A stretch of 64,000 nt of DNA from Alkalihalobacillus sp. BA299. GTDB taxonomy: Bacteria > Bacillota > Bacilli > Bacillales > Bacillaceae_F. Below are positions 32,471-41,628 of the stretch, in pieces (within the stretch, counting starts at the first letter, position 1; every line of letters begins with the position of its first letter). The stretch covers positions 113,957 through 177,956 of the forward strand of contig NZ_JAFLJM010000011.1 of the NCBI RefSeq assembly GCF_017745675.1. Direction: 5' to 3'. The position numbers and the translations under genes are program-made. The notes beneath the pieces are model-generated. The model searched no databases and was not told the origin of the DNA. It saw nothing but the letters and a program-made list of their open reading frames with translations.

Positions 32471-33964
32471 TTAATATTGGAAATAACTTACTTTTACATT
32501 TGTATAAAAATCTTTGTTCGTTTTACCTATGGAATACGCTCCATATCCAGATTGTTTAACGCCACCGAATGGAACATGGGCTTGGCTTGCAGTTCCGTGA
32601 TTAACATGAACCATGCCAGACTCTACTCCCTCTACGAATCGATTGGCTAATGATAGGTTATTAGTAAAGATCGAGGCTGCTAAACCATATTCCACATCAT
32701 TCGCAACATCTAAAGCTTCCTCAAAACTTTCCACTTCTAGGACACTTAAGACAGGGCCAAAGATTTCTTCTTTTGCAATCTTCATTTCAGGTGTTACGTT
32801 AGTAAATAGAGCTGGAACAACATAGTTCCCTTCTTCCATTTCACCATCACTTAGGACTTCCCCCCCAAGTTCTAACGTTGCACCTTCTTCTCTTCCTATT
32901 TTAATATAATTTAACGTCGTTTCTAACTGGTCTTTATTTACAAGAGGTCCAATTGTTGATGTTGGTTCCCATGACGGACCTACTTTTAACCCGTTCATTT
33001 GCTCTTTGATCGCACTTACGAGTTCTTTTGCTTTATCTTTTAAAACAATAACTCTACTAATTGATGTACATCGTTGACCGCTACAAGCGAAAGCGGCACC
33101 AACAATTTCTTTTGCGACGACATTTGGATCCCCATAATCAAGGACAACAGCAGGGTTTTTTCCACCTAGCTCTAATTGTGTTTTGACTAAGCGTCTAGCT
33201 GCCATTTCATTCAGTCTAGTTCCAACTCCAGTTGACCCAGTAAAACTAATACCTTTAACCAATGGATGGTTGATTAATGGATTCCCCACTTTTGAGCCAC
33301 TACCTGAAACTAGGTTAACAACTCCATTTGGTACTCCAGCCTGGCTTAAAAGTTCCATGATCTTAATGGATGTCCAAGGTGTTTCTGAAGCTGGTTTGTA
33401 AACGACCGTACATCCGTAAGCAAGCGCTGGAACGATTTTTCGAATTGGTGTTACGACCGGGAAATTCCACGGTGCAATCGCTGCAACAACTCCAATTGGC
33501 TGGTGCTTAACAGCTGCAGTAACATTGCTTTTTTCACTAGGCAGCGTCGTCCCTTCAATTCTTATTGCATCTCCTGCTACATTCCTCGTTTCTTTAATAG
33601 CTCTACCGACTTCGCCTCTCGCTTCAGCGAGAACTTTTCCTTGTTCTGCAGATAAAATAAAGGCTAACTCTTCTAGATGGTCTTCTAATAGCTGTGCAAA
33701 TTTTAGTAGAATGGCTGCTCGATCTGGACCTGGAACTTGAGACCAGGTTTGGAAAGCTTGATGAGCTGCTTCTACAGCTAAGTTCACATCTTCCTCAGTA
33801 GAGTATGGAAAATGCCCTAAAACAAGATTGTTTTTACCTGGACAAGACACGGGATATGTTTCTTCACTTGAACTTGGCTTCCATTCACCATTAATAAAAT
33901 TTTGATAGGTTTTATTCTGCTCTTTCTCTAACCAAGAAAGAAATGTGTTTGTTGTTGCTTCCAT
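32471..33964 (-). CDS. NAD(P)-dependent aldehyde dehydrogenase
   Basis: A 497-residue aldehyde dehydrogenase. Cofactor region APWNFPVVTPIRKIVPAL and FTGSTGVG, catalytic Glu in LELGGKNP and catalytic Cys in ACSGQRCTS are all present. It resembles the semialdehyde dehydrogenase branch (succinate-, oxoglutarate- or similar semialdehydes). In context it would oxidise the aldehyde made by the neighbouring Fe-dependent alcohol dehydrogenase or by the aldolase. Substrate not determined. Confidence 0.9.
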   Translation of the reverse strand: MEATTNTFLSWLEKEQNKTYQNFINGEWKPSSSEETYPVSCPGKNNLVLGHFPYSTEEDVNLAVEAAHQAFQTWSQVPGPDRAAILLKFAQLLEDHLEELAFILSAEQGKVLAEARGEVGRAIKETRNVAGDAIRIEGTTLPSEKSNVTAAVKHQPIGVVAAIAPWNFPVVTPIRKIVPALAYGCTVVYKPASETPWTSIKIMELLSQAGVPNGVVNLVSGSGSKVGNPLINHPLVKGISFTGSTGVGTRLNEMAARRLVKTQLELGGKNPAVVLDYGDPNVVAKEIVGAAFACSGQRCTSISRVIVLKDKAKELVSAIKEQMNGLKVGPSWEPTSTIGPLVNKDQLETTLNYIKIGREEGATLELGGEVLSDGEMEEGNYVVPALFTNVTPEMKIAKEEIFGPVLSVLEVESFEEALDVANDVEYGLAASIFTNNLSLANRFVEGVESGMVHVNHGTASQAHVPFGGVKQSGYGAYSIGKTNKDFYTNVKVSYFQY

Positions 33965-33996
33965 TCGTTTCTCATCTCCTTTTATTCTTGATTTCT

Positions 33997-34959
33997 TTAA
34001 GAATACACAGGCGTTAAAGCATTTTCTCCTTTTAAAATGGAGATGGTATTATTAATCGCTAAATCTGCCATTTCAACTCTCGTTTCGATCGTTGCACTAC
34101 CAATGTGTGGAGCAAGGACGACATTTTGAAAGCTTAGTAGTTCTTCTTCAATTGTAGGCTCGTTTTCAAATACATCAAGCCCAGCCCCAGCAATGGCATT
34201 TGCTTTTAGAGCGTTTACTAGTGCTTTTTCATTAACTAACGGACCTCTTGAAGTGTTAATTAAATAAGCGGTTTTCTTCATCGCGTTTAGCTCATTTTCG
34301 TCAATCAAATACCGAGTTTCACGCGTTAGTGGTGTGTGTAATGAGAGAAAATCAGCTTTTGATATGACTTCATCTAAGCTCGCATAAATTGCACCGAGTC
34401 CCGTTTCAATTTCAGTTGAAAGCGGTCGACGATTGTAATAAACAATGTTCATGCCAAAGCCTTTTGCTCGTCTCGCAACAGCTTCACCAATTCTCCCCAT
34501 CCCTATAATACCTAATGTTTTACCATATACTGTTCTTCCAAGAAGTAGCTCGGGAGCCCAACCAACAAACTTTCCTTCTCGTGTATACGAATCACTTTCA
34601 GGAATTCGTCTCGCTACTGCAAGTAGAAGGGCCCATGTTAAATCAGCCGTTGACTCTGTTAAAACATCAGGCGTATTCGTAACGATTATTCCGCGCTCTT
34701 GTGCTGCGTTCACATCAATGTTATTGAAGCCAACTGCATAGTTAGAAATAACTTTTAAATGAGGAGCAGCATCCATCACCTCTGCGTCAATTTCATTGAC
34801 TAATAAAGAGATAACGGCATCTTTATCTGCGACGGCTTGAATGAGCTGCTCTTTTGTTAATTCTTCTTTACCCGTATGGACTTCAACATCTGCAACTTCA
34901 CGTAATCTTTCAATTCCGTCGCCAGGTAATTTCCGTGTTACTAGCACTTTTGGTTTCAT
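33997..34959 (-). CDS. D-2-hydroxyacid dehydrogenase (glyoxylate/hydroxypyruvate reductase type)
   Basis: A 320-residue NAD(P)-dependent D-isomer hydroxyacid dehydrogenase. The nucleotide-binding motif is LGIIGMGRIGEAVARR. The catalytic Arg lies in NTSRGPLV, the Glu in GLDVFENEP and the His in LAPHIGSAT. It is closest in pattern to glycerate dehydrogenases and glyoxylate reductases. Together with the glycerate kinase at the operon end it suggests a hydroxypyruvate-to-glycerate step. Confidence 0.9.
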   Translation of the reverse strand: MKPKVLVTRKLPGDGIERLREVADVEVHTGKEELTKEQLIQAVADKDAVISLLVNEIDAEVMDAAPHLKVISNYAVGFNNIDVNAAQERGIIVTNTPDVLTESTADLTWALLLAVARRIPESDSYTREGKFVGWAPELLLGRTVYGKTLGIIGMGRIGEAVARRAKGFGMNIVYYNRRPLSTEIETGLGAIYASLDEVISKADFLSLHTPLTRETRYLIDENELNAMKKTAYLINTSRGPLVNEKALVNALKANAIAGAGLDVFENEPTIEEELLSFQNVVLAPHIGSATIETRVEMADLAINNTISILKGENALTPVYS

Positions 34960-34980
34960 TTGTCACACTCCTTTTGCAAA

Positions 34981-36141
34981 TTACATTGCTGCTCTACAAA
35001 TTGCCTTCAGGTCTTCGATTGTCGGTTTTCTAGGATTTACTGGAACATTCCCAGATAGCATTGCTTCTTCTGCAATCATTTGTAAATGTTCTTCTTTTAA
35101 ACCAAAGTCGGTTAATGTTTGTGTGATACCTACATCTTTGTTTAACTGACGGATCGCTACCACTGATTGTTCTGCCGCTTCTCGCTCTGTTATACCACTG
35201 GTGTCTACCCCAAAGATGGAAGCAATTTCTGCATACTTTGAAACATTACCAATAACGTTAAATTCCATGACTTCAGGTAGTAATATTGCATTTACTGTAC
35301 CATGCGGAATTTTAAAATGTGCACCAAGTGGAATAGCTAGAGCATGAGCTAACCCTAAACGCGTCGAATTAAAAGCCATAGCTGCTATTAAACTAGCAAG
35401 AAGCATATTCGATCTTGCTTCAACGTTTTCACCTTGGACAACAGCCAAACGTAGATTTTCAGCAATCATTTTCATTGCTTGAACAGATAAACCTTCTGAA
35501 ATCGGTTGGGTTGCCTTATTTACGTAAGATTCCATCGCATGTGTTAGCGCATCCATCCCTGTTGCTGCTGTAATATGCGGCGGAAGTGAAATCGTTAATT
35601 CCGGATCAACGAGTGCCATGTTCGGACAGTTATATACACTTCCTACACTGACTTTTGCTTTCTCTTTTTTATCTGAAAGAACCGACCAAATCGTAATTTC
35701 ACTACCAGTACCCGCAGTTGTAGGAACTGCAATAACGGGTGCACTCGGATTAGGAACCATGTTAATACCAACATAATCTTTAATGTGGCCTGGGTTCGTT
35801 AACATGAGTCCAATCGCCTTAGCTGTATCTAGGGAACTTCCTCCCCCCACACCGACTACTACATCACAGCCATCTCGCTTCGCCATCTCTAGGCCTAAAT
35901 CTACGGATTCAATTGCAGGATCTGCTTCAATTTCTGAAAAAATCGAGTAAGGAATATTGTCTGCCTTTAAAGGCTCTTCTAATTTCGTAACAACACCAGC
36001 TTGTAAAACGCCTGGGTCACAAACGATGAGTACATTCGTTCCCCCAAGTTCTTTAACAAACTCGGATAACTTATTAATTAAACCATTCTCGAATTCGATA
36101 ATCGTTGGAATTTCATACCTAAATGCTTTATTTAATAACAT
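34981..36141 (-). CDS. iron-containing alcohol dehydrogenase
   Basis: A 386-residue group III alcohol dehydrogenase. NAD-binding GVGGGSSLDTAKAIG, the substrate-loop TTAGTGSEIT, and the metal ligands in DALTHAMESYV and LAHALAIPLGAHF (Asp, His, His, with a further His in IPHGTVNA) are intact. It oxidises a primary or secondary alcohol; the specific substrate is unknown. Its start overlaps the stop of the upstream Ldh gene by one base, so they are translationally coupled. Confidence 0.9.
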   Translation of the reverse strand: MLLNKAFRYEIPTIIEFENGLINKLSEFVKELGGTNVLIVCDPGVLQAGVVTKLEEPLKADNIPYSIFSEIEADPAIESVDLGLEMAKRDGCDVVVGVGGGSSLDTAKAIGLMLTNPGHIKDYVGINMVPNPSAPVIAVPTTAGTGSEITIWSVLSDKKEKAKVSVGSVYNCPNMALVDPELTISLPPHITAATGMDALTHAMESYVNKATQPISEGLSVQAMKMIAENLRLAVVQGENVEARSNMLLASLIAAMAFNSTRLGLAHALAIPLGAHFKIPHGTVNAILLPEVMEFNVIGNVSKYAEIASIFGVDTSGITEREAAEQSVVAIRQLNKDVGITQTLTDFGLKEEHLQMIAEEAMLSGNVPVNPRKPTIEDLKAICRAAM

Positions 36142-37229
36142 TATTTCGATACCTCCGTATTGAAAGTTGTTGAGAGTGCTGCTTGAGTAAAATCTATCCC
36201 ATATTTTTTACCAATTTCAATTAGCTCATGGACTACTTTTTCAGGTAAATCAATACCATCTGCTTTCTTTTCTAACGTTCTTCTCAGTTCAAGTTCACCA
36301 GGAATAAAGATCTCATCTACTTCTGGAGCTTTTGGCTCACTTTTTATATCTGTAATGTACTGATCCATTCTCGCTTTAAAGTGATCTATCGGCATAAAGT
36401 TATTTATATTAATCGCAAGGAAGAAGTGGCCAACGTTTTGTGGATCATCCCAGTTTTCATACATATTATTAACGTACTTTCCAAATCCAGCACCCGTAAG
36501 TACCCCTGCTAAAATATCAATAAACATCGATATTCCGTATCCTTTAGGTCCACCTAACGGGAGAACGGAACCTTCTAATGCAGCATCTGCATCCGTTGTC
36601 GGTTTTCCTTCTTTATCAATCGCCCAACCTTCTGGGATCACCTCGCCTTTTTGTGAAGCTACAATGATTTTTCCCCTTGCGACAACACTTGTAGCCATAT
36701 CCAAAATAAATGGAACATCTGTACCTGTTGGAACTCCGACCGCTAAAGGATTCGTCCCTAAGAATGGTTTAATTCCACCTGTTGGAGGCATCGTTTGTGA
36801 TGCATTGGATAGAACTAATAATACAAAGCCTTGTTCGATCGCTTTTTTCGCATAGTAAGCACCAGTTCCAAAGTGGTTGGAATTTTTTACACCCACTACA
36901 CCAATCCCACTTTTCTCCGCTTTCTCTAAAGCTATATTAAGCGCTTCCGTTCCAACGACAGATCCGAAGTTATTATTTCCATCTAAAACAGCCATGCAAT
37001 CGGTTTCAGAGTGTTTAAAAAATTTTGCGTCTGACTGAATCATCCCTTCCTCTATTCTTTTTAAGTAAATAGATGTTCGAACGACCCCATGCGAGTCCAC
37101 TCCACGTAAATCCGCTTCTACTAATGACTCTGCAACAATTTCAGCATTTTCCTCTGGGACTCCAGCTGCTTTAAATACATCCGTACAAAAGGATTGAAGC
37201 TTTTTCCAGTCAAATTTAGTTGGTATCAT
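36141..37229 (-). CDS. Ldh-family (malate/L-lactate dehydrogenase-like) oxidoreductase
   Basis: A 362-residue member of the LDH2/MDH2 oxidoreductase family (AllD, YlbC, YiaK). Signatures: DLRGVDSHGVVRTSIYLKRI, GVKNSNHFGTGAYYAKKA, NPLAVGVPTGTDVPFILDMA and GGPKGYGISMFIDILAG. These NAD(P)H enzymes reduce or oxidise 2-oxo or 2-hydroxy acids such as ureidoglycolate, 2,3-diketogulonate or malate. The frame could begin at GTG 37238; ATG 37229 is chosen, which overlaps the rraA stop by 14 bp. Confidence 0.85.
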   Translation of the reverse strand: MIPTKFDWKKLQSFCTDVFKAAGVPEENAEIVAESLVEADLRGVDSHGVVRTSIYLKRIEEGMIQSDAKFFKHSETDCMAVLDGNNNFGSVVGTEALNIALEKAEKSGIGVVGVKNSNHFGTGAYYAKKAIEQGFVLLVLSNASQTMPPTGGIKPFLGTNPLAVGVPTGTDVPFILDMATSVVARGKIIVASQKGEVIPEGWAIDKEGKPTTDADAALEGSVLPLGGPKGYGISMFIDILAGVLTGAGFGKYVNNMYENWDDPQNVGHFFLAININNFMPIDHFKARMDQYITDIKSEPKAPEVDEIFIPGELELRRTLEKKADGIDLPEKVVHELIEIGKKYGIDFTQAALSTTFNTEVSK

Positions 37230-37902
37230 AATCTTCACATCCCTTTTCTGCTAATAATTTATTGACCCATGATCGATCAACTGTACCGTTGGCAATTGAT
37301 GCTAAAATTTCTTCTTCTACTTTTTGTTGCTTTTTTACTTTTTCTAGTACATTTTCAGCATCCTCTAGTGGGACTACTACAACTCCATCCTCATCTCCTA
37401 CGACAATATCACCTGGTTTGATGATCATCCCACCTATAGAGATCGGAACATTGATTTCACCTGGGCCATCCTTATATGGACCTCGATGAGTGACACCGCA
37501 AGCATATACTGGGAAGGTATCTTCTTGAAAAGCTGCAATATCTCTTATCGCACCATTAATCACAAAGCCTGCTATCTGATTTTTTTGCGCTATTCGTAAC
37601 ATAATTTCACCAACGATTGCGTTAGTGAGTTCCCCACCGGCATCCACAACAATGACATCACCAGGCATTGCCATATCAATCGCTTTATGAACCATTAAAT
37701 TATCTCCAGGTCTAGTTTTAACTGTTAGTGCAGTCCCTACTAGTCTTCCACTATTATGGTAAGGTCTTAAATCTGTGCCTACTGCACTCATTCGACTCAT
37801 ATTATCGCTAATATGTGGAGTGACAACTTCTGAGAATGCATCTAATAAATCTTGATTTGGTCTTTTATTGATTGGCAAAATTCTAAATCCTAATTGACTC
37901 AA
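37216..37902 (-). CDS. RraA-family protein, putative 4-hydroxy-2-oxoacid aldolase
   Basis: A 228-residue RraA-like protein. Core motifs are VTPHISDNMSRMSAVGTDLR, ALTVKTRPGDNLMVHKAIDM, GDVIVVDAGGELTNAIVGEI and INGAIRDIAAFQEDTFPVYA, followed by GDIVVGDEDGVVVVP. The GGE...NGAIRD arrangement is that of HMG/CHA aldolases, which cleave 4-carboxy-4-hydroxy-2-oxoacids to pyruvate. The operon context favours an aldolase or decarboxylase role over the RNase E inhibitor role, because Firmicutes lack a classic RNase E partner. The first enzyme gene after the LacI regulator. Confidence 0.85.
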   Translation of the reverse strand: MSQLGFRILPINKRPNQDLLDAFSEVVTPHISDNMSRMSAVGTDLRPYHNSGRLVGTALTVKTRPGDNLMVHKAIDMAMPGDVIVVDAGGELTNAIVGEIMLRIAQKNQIAGFVINGAIRDIAAFQEDTFPVYACGVTHRGPYKDGPGEINVPISIGGMIIKPGDIVVGDEDGVVVVPLEDAENVLEKVKKQQKVEEEILASIANGTVDRSWVNKLLAEKGCEDYDTN

Positions 37903-37932
37903 TTTTATACGCCTCCTATAAATTTTAAATAC

Positions 37933-38934
37933 TTAGCAAGATTCTCGCTTGATTAAGTTCGGCTGTAATAATGTAATTTTTGGCTCTGGCTTTTGCTTTG
38001 TATTTAATAGATTAATAAGCTTTTCCGCGGCAAGTTTCCCCATTTCATAGCTTGGTTGATTAACTGTTGTTAGTGGTGGAGCTAAATGCTTCGACCAAAC
38101 CGTTTCATCATAACCAATTAAACTTACATCTTGTGGGACCCTAAGTCCTAACTCCTTAATCCCCTCAAGAATTTCCAGTGTCATCATATTATTCGTTGAA
38201 AAGATCGCATCTGGCGGCTCTTTTGAAGTCAGAATTTTTTTTACCTCTTTTTTAGCAGCACCTTTTTTCTCATCAACAATTGAAATACACTTCTCATTTA
38301 TTAACCGTCCGTGTTTTAAAAGAGCATTTTTATAGCCTTCAATTCTTTCTAGTCTTGGACTAATTCCATCTGGTGGATATACGATTATAGCTACAGACTT
38401 TTTTCCGGATTTTATAAAATGTTCCATTGCGAGTTCAGAACCTTTAATATTATCTACTACAACGGTATCTATTGGGACATCTTCAATTTTCCTGTTAATA
38501 GCGATAATCGGGTAATCTTTACTTACCAAGGATTGGAATAACTGTTTATTCTTCATTGTTGGGTTAACAATGATTCCATCTACTTGTTTCATTTGTAACC
38601 CTTCGATATGCTCTTGCTCAAGTATCGAATTGTCATTTGAGTTACAAATCATTAAGTTATAACCATTGGAATGGCAAGTATCTTCTACACCTTGCAAAAC
38701 ACTTGACCAAAATGGGTTTTGTAAATTAGAAAGGACAATGCCAATTACGTTTGTTTTCATTTGTTTAAGACTTTTGGCTAATGCATTAGGTCTATAATTT
38801 AATTCACTTATAATTCTTAATACTTTTTCTTTCGTATCTTCATGTACATGTTGAAAATTTCCATTAATAATTCTTGATACGGTAGTTTTTGAGACTCCAG
38901 CTCTTTTAGCTACTTCATCCATTGTAATTTTCAT
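37933..38934 (-). CDS. LacI-family repressor of the organic-acid operon
   Basis: A 333-residue LacI/GalR regulator. The N-terminal helix-turn-helix is MKITMDEVAKRAGVSKTTVS with the hinge helix NYRPNALAKSLKQMKTNVIG. The periplasmic-binding-like domain includes DGIIVNPTMKN and PDAIFSTNNMMTLEILEGI. Start ATG 38934 has GGGTG 8 nt upstream. It is the first gene of the same strand as all catabolic genes downstream, and tandem AACCGATTTC boxes lie just upstream, so it is likely autoregulated and induced by the transported acid or a product. Confidence 0.93.
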   Translation of the reverse strand: MKITMDEVAKRAGVSKTTVSRIINGNFQHVHEDTKEKVLRIISELNYRPNALAKSLKQMKTNVIGIVLSNLQNPFWSSVLQGVEDTCHSNGYNLMICNSNDNSILEQEHIEGLQMKQVDGIIVNPTMKNKQLFQSLVSKDYPIIAINRKIEDVPIDTVVVDNIKGSELAMEHFIKSGKKSVAIIVYPPDGISPRLERIEGYKNALLKHGRLINEKCISIVDEKKGAAKKEVKKILTSKEPPDAIFSTNNMMTLEILEGIKELGLRVPQDVSLIGYDETVWSKHLAPPLTTVNQPSYEMGKLAAEKLINLLNTKQKPEPKITLLQPNLIKRESC

Positions 38935-38970
38935 GTTAATCACACCCTGAACTTAATATCCCATTGTATG

Positions 38971-39008
38971 TAACCGGTTTCCGAAATCGGTTTCTGAAAT
39001 CGGTTAAC
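38971..39008 (-). promoter_or_regulatory. tandem LacI-type operator boxes
   Basis: On the minus strand AACCGATTTCAGA, AACCGATTTCGGA and AACCGGTTAC lie head to tail with a 13-bp period, 37 bp upstream of the lacI start. AACCGGTT is palindromic, as expected for a LacI-family site. Confidence 0.7.
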
Positions 39009-39200
39009 TAGATGTTATCAGAAAAATTATATTATTTCAACCACTTTCTCGAAAAAAAAATCTGTTTTGATTTTTCGCTTTAAAATCAAAGCAAAATACT
39101 CCACAAATGGTATACCGTTTGATTGGGATGGAGAAAAATTACATTTGTAGGTTAATTAACAGTTATTTCAAATGAAGATAACAATTAGATGAACAACAAA

Positions 39201-39230
39201 ATCGCATTGGATTTCAACGTCCAATACGAT
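39201..39230 (-). terminator. terminator of the scdA-hemerythrin operon
   Basis: ATCGCATTGGA and TCCAATACGAT form an 11-bp stem with one mismatch and an 8-base loop. On the minus strand it is followed by TTTGTTG. It lies 77 bp after the stop codon. Confidence 0.7.
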
Positions 39231-39306
39231 CCTTAATGATTATTATTTGTCTTTTCTCTCTGTTCCTAACCCATTACTCAAATGGACTACCTTTTTTCAA
39301 AAGCTT

Positions 39307-39852
39307 TTATATCTGGTTGATTTTCACTTCGAGCTCTTGTTTTTCTTCAGGTGACAAGAGCTGTTCGGCTAGTGGGAATAGGACATTCTCTTCCTTCATA
39401 AAATGATCCGATAAAATTAAGTAAGCACTCGCGGCATAATTTGCGATCGTCCGAATCTCGTTAGGCTCTACTTTTGATCCAAGCTGGTCTGTTTCTGATA
39501 GGAAACGCCTTAAGTAATTCTTAGCTTGGTCATGTTCATATTCCATGACAACAATAGGACCTGTTTCTCGGCCAATGTGGCCAACCATCATTTCAAAAAG
39601 AACGCCCTCTTCTCGCTCTGAATGAGGTTCAAGTTGTGAGACAAACTCCTTTACCTGTGTATACAGCTGTTGTAAGTTTTCCTTCGTCGCTACAGTCTCA
39701 TCCTCTTCAATGGTCTGGGCAAGCTCATAAAAGTTTTCCATCTGCTTTGTGAGCGGGATATGCTCTTTTTTCAATTGTTCGAGTCCAGGACAAAATTCTC
39801 CAACTTCATTTATCATCATTCCACTCATGCAGCCTAATGGTTGCCGTTCCAT
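39307..39852 (-). CDS. hemerythrin-domain protein
   Basis: A 181-residue hemerythrin HHE cation-binding protein. Candidate diiron ligands are in LKKEHIPLTKQM, PHSEREEGVLFEMM, EYEHDQAKNYLRRF and SDHFMKEENVLFPLAEQLL, the last being the most conserved helix. It starts one base after the scdA stop, so it is co-translated with it. It may bind O2 or NO, or help in iron delivery. The N-terminal MERQPLGCMSGMM with Cys is not part of the fold. Confidence 0.88.
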   Translation of the reverse strand: MERQPLGCMSGMMINEVGEFCPGLEQLKKEHIPLTKQMENFYELAQTIEEDETVATKENLQQLYTQVKEFVSQLEPHSEREEGVLFEMMVGHIGRETGPIVVMEYEHDQAKNYLRRFLSETDQLGSKVEPNEIRTIANYAASAYLILSDHFMKEENVLFPLAEQLLSPEEKQELEVKINQI

Positions 39853-39853
39853 T

Positions 39854-40567
39854 TTATTGTACCTCCCTTAATTCTTTCATTACTCTTGGAAAAAGAATAT
39901 TATTTTCGAGGTGAATATGTTCAAATAAATCACTCTCTAAATCTTCAAGCTTTTGATAGGTTAGTCTAAAAGTCATGCAAGCCCAATCTGGAACCGAGTA
40001 ATCGTTTGTGATTTCACGAAGCTGTTTTAAAAGATCTCCTGCTGCCTTATGCTCATCTTCTAGATTCCCAATTTTCTCAGATAACGTTTTCACACTTTTA
40101 CTTGTTCGTTTCTCTTCAAAGGCTTGAATATTTGGAAATACTACATTTTCTTCATCGATCGTATGCTGTTCAAGTTCTGTTTTTAAACTATGGAATAACT
40201 GGTGAACCTTAGCTAATTCAGGGCATTCATTTCCGTGTACACGAAATACTTTTGTTGTAAATTGACTTAATTCCGGCAAAATACTGTTTAAAAATGCATG
40301 GTGTGTAGAAATAATGTGACGGATGAGTTCACTGTTCGTCATCTCATCCCAAGTATGGTTAGGCTTTTCTAAGGACTTCATATATGCGTTATTTAATTGT
40401 TCAAGAATTTCATCACCATTTAAATTTTTCTCTTTAATTGCTTCGCCAATTGGACGGTTCCCTCCGCAGCAAAAGTCGATTTTGTATTGTTTTAATATCG
40501 TACTCGTTTCTGGTAAACGTGTAACAATCTCACCTGTTTTTGTTGAAAGATCAAAGATAGATTCCAT
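39854..40567 (-). CDS. scdA: iron-sulfur cluster repair diiron protein (ScdA/RIC/YtfE)
   Basis: A 237-residue RIC protein. The N-terminal ScdA domain has the FCCGGNRPIGEAIKEK motif with adjacent cysteines. The hemerythrin-like domain has IISTHHAFLNSILPEL, HTIDEENVVFPNIQAFE, DEHKAAGDLLKQL and LFEHIHLENNILFPRVM as ligand helices. It repairs [Fe-S] clusters damaged by nitric oxide and oxidative stress. A perfect 22-bp palindrome for a Crp/Fnr-type regulator lies 80 bp upstream. Confidence 0.93.
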   Translation of the reverse strand: MESIFDLSTKTGEIVTRLPETSTILKQYKIDFCCGGNRPIGEAIKEKNLNGDEILEQLNNAYMKSLEKPNHTWDEMTNSELIRHIISTHHAFLNSILPELSQFTTKVFRVHGNECPELAKVHQLFHSLKTELEQHTIDEENVVFPNIQAFEEKRTSKSVKTLSEKIGNLEDEHKAAGDLLKQLREITNDYSVPDWACMTFRLTYQKLEDLESDLFEHIHLENNILFPRVMKELREVQ

Positions 40568-40647
40568 AATATAAAACCTCCAATGTGGAATATTTGTTTA
40601 TTTGTTTGTTTCTTTCTAGTTCAAGTGTATCGAATTCAAATGGGCGG

Positions 40648-40669
40648 TGTAGTGATGTACATCACTACA
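40648..40669. promoter_or_regulatory. perfect 22-bp palindrome upstream of scdA (Crp/Fnr-type site)
   Basis: TGTAGTGATGT and ACATCACTACA form an uninterrupted palindrome that contains GTGATGTACATCAC, the dimeric Crp/Fnr-family pattern. The neighbouring Crp/Fnr regulator is the obvious candidate to bind it. Confidence 0.8.
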
Positions 40670-40675
40670 ACAAAA

Positions 40676-40716
40676 AAATACCTCATAAGTTTATCGAGTT
40701 TGCTTATGAGGTATTT
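40676..40716 (-). terminator. terminator of the Crp/Fnr gene
   Basis: AAATACCTCATAAG and CTTATGAGGTATTT form a 14-bp stem, with AAAAAA to the left for minus-strand transcripts. The right arm is followed by TCTT, so it may act in both directions. Confidence 0.85.
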
Positions 40717-40732
40717 CTTAATTTATTTAGTT

Positions 40733-41431
40733 TTAATCAATACAAAGCTCTTGCTTGACTAAGTCTGTTGAAATGAGCAAATATCCTTTGTTGCTCACTT
40801 TCGCAATGTTATTTTTTCTTAATTTCGTTAGCGTACGGCTAACTGTTTCTCTTGATGTTCCAATCATGTTAGCAAGCTCTTGATTCGTGAACTGTGTATT
40901 TAATTTTACATACTCACCATCATGTTTTTGACCGTACGTTTTGGAAAGGCGCAAGAATAGCATTAAGATTTGCTCATACGTATTATGAAAGATTTGTTCA
41001 TCTAACCGGCTTTGCAAATCAATAATCTTTTCCCCCATGACACGAAACAGCTTCATACAAACTTCAGGTCGCTTTAAAAGCAGTCGCTCAAACTCTATAA
41101 TAGGAATGACGAGTAATGTTGCAACCTCCATTATCTCAGCATGGGCTGGATATCCACCTGTTCGGAAAAAGCCTGCATGCGGAAACATATCTCCCTCTTG
41201 AAGCACAGAAACAATTTGTTCTTTACCGCTCATATCCGTTTTGTAAATTTTTACTTTTCCTTTATGAATAAAAAATACTCGATCAAGTGGATCCCCCTGC
41301 ATAAATAAAAGCTCTCGTTCTTTAAAATTACGAGGGTGGGCCATTTCAATAATGGGCTCCATTTCCTGATCCGTTAACTCTTTGAATAAAGGCACACTTT
41401 TTAATAAAGACTTCATCGCCTCTATCGACAT
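40733..41431 (-). CDS. Crp/Fnr-family regulator
   Basis: A 232-residue regulator. N-terminal cyclic-nucleotide-binding-like domain (ELLFMQGDPLDRVFFIHKGK, VSVLQEGDMFPHAGFFRTGG), dimerisation helix, and C-terminal winged helix with the recognition helix in NQELANMIGTSRETVSRTLT. No N-terminal cysteine cluster for a [4Fe-4S] centre is present, so it is not a classical FNR; it may be a heme-free NO- or redox-responsive DNR/ArcR-like protein. ATG 41431 has AAGGAG 9 nt upstream. It sits between the scdA and nos groups, each with a matching palindrome. Confidence 0.9.
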   Translation of the reverse strand: MSIEAMKSLLKSVPLFKELTDQEMEPIIEMAHPRNFKERELLFMQGDPLDRVFFIHKGKVKIYKTDMSGKEQIVSVLQEGDMFPHAGFFRTGGYPAHAEIMEVATLLVIPIIEFERLLLKRPEVCMKLFRVMGEKIIDLQSRLDEQIFHNTYEQILMLFLRLSKTYGQKHDGEYVKLNTQFTNQELANMIGTSRETVSRTLTKLRKNNIAKVSNKGYLLISTDLVKQELCID

Positions 41432-41628
41432 TCCCAATCACTCCTTCCCGTTGAACTCAATCATTCTATTATAGCTTGCTCGTTATGATTTGAACGTGAA
41501 AAATATCACTTTTAAAATACCATTTTTGCTTTCCTTTTCACTTTTATTTTATTAAAGTTCCTCCCTATTTTTTCCTATTTATTACTCGATAAACGAGGTA
41601 GCAACAGTAAAATCGAACGATTTGTGAA

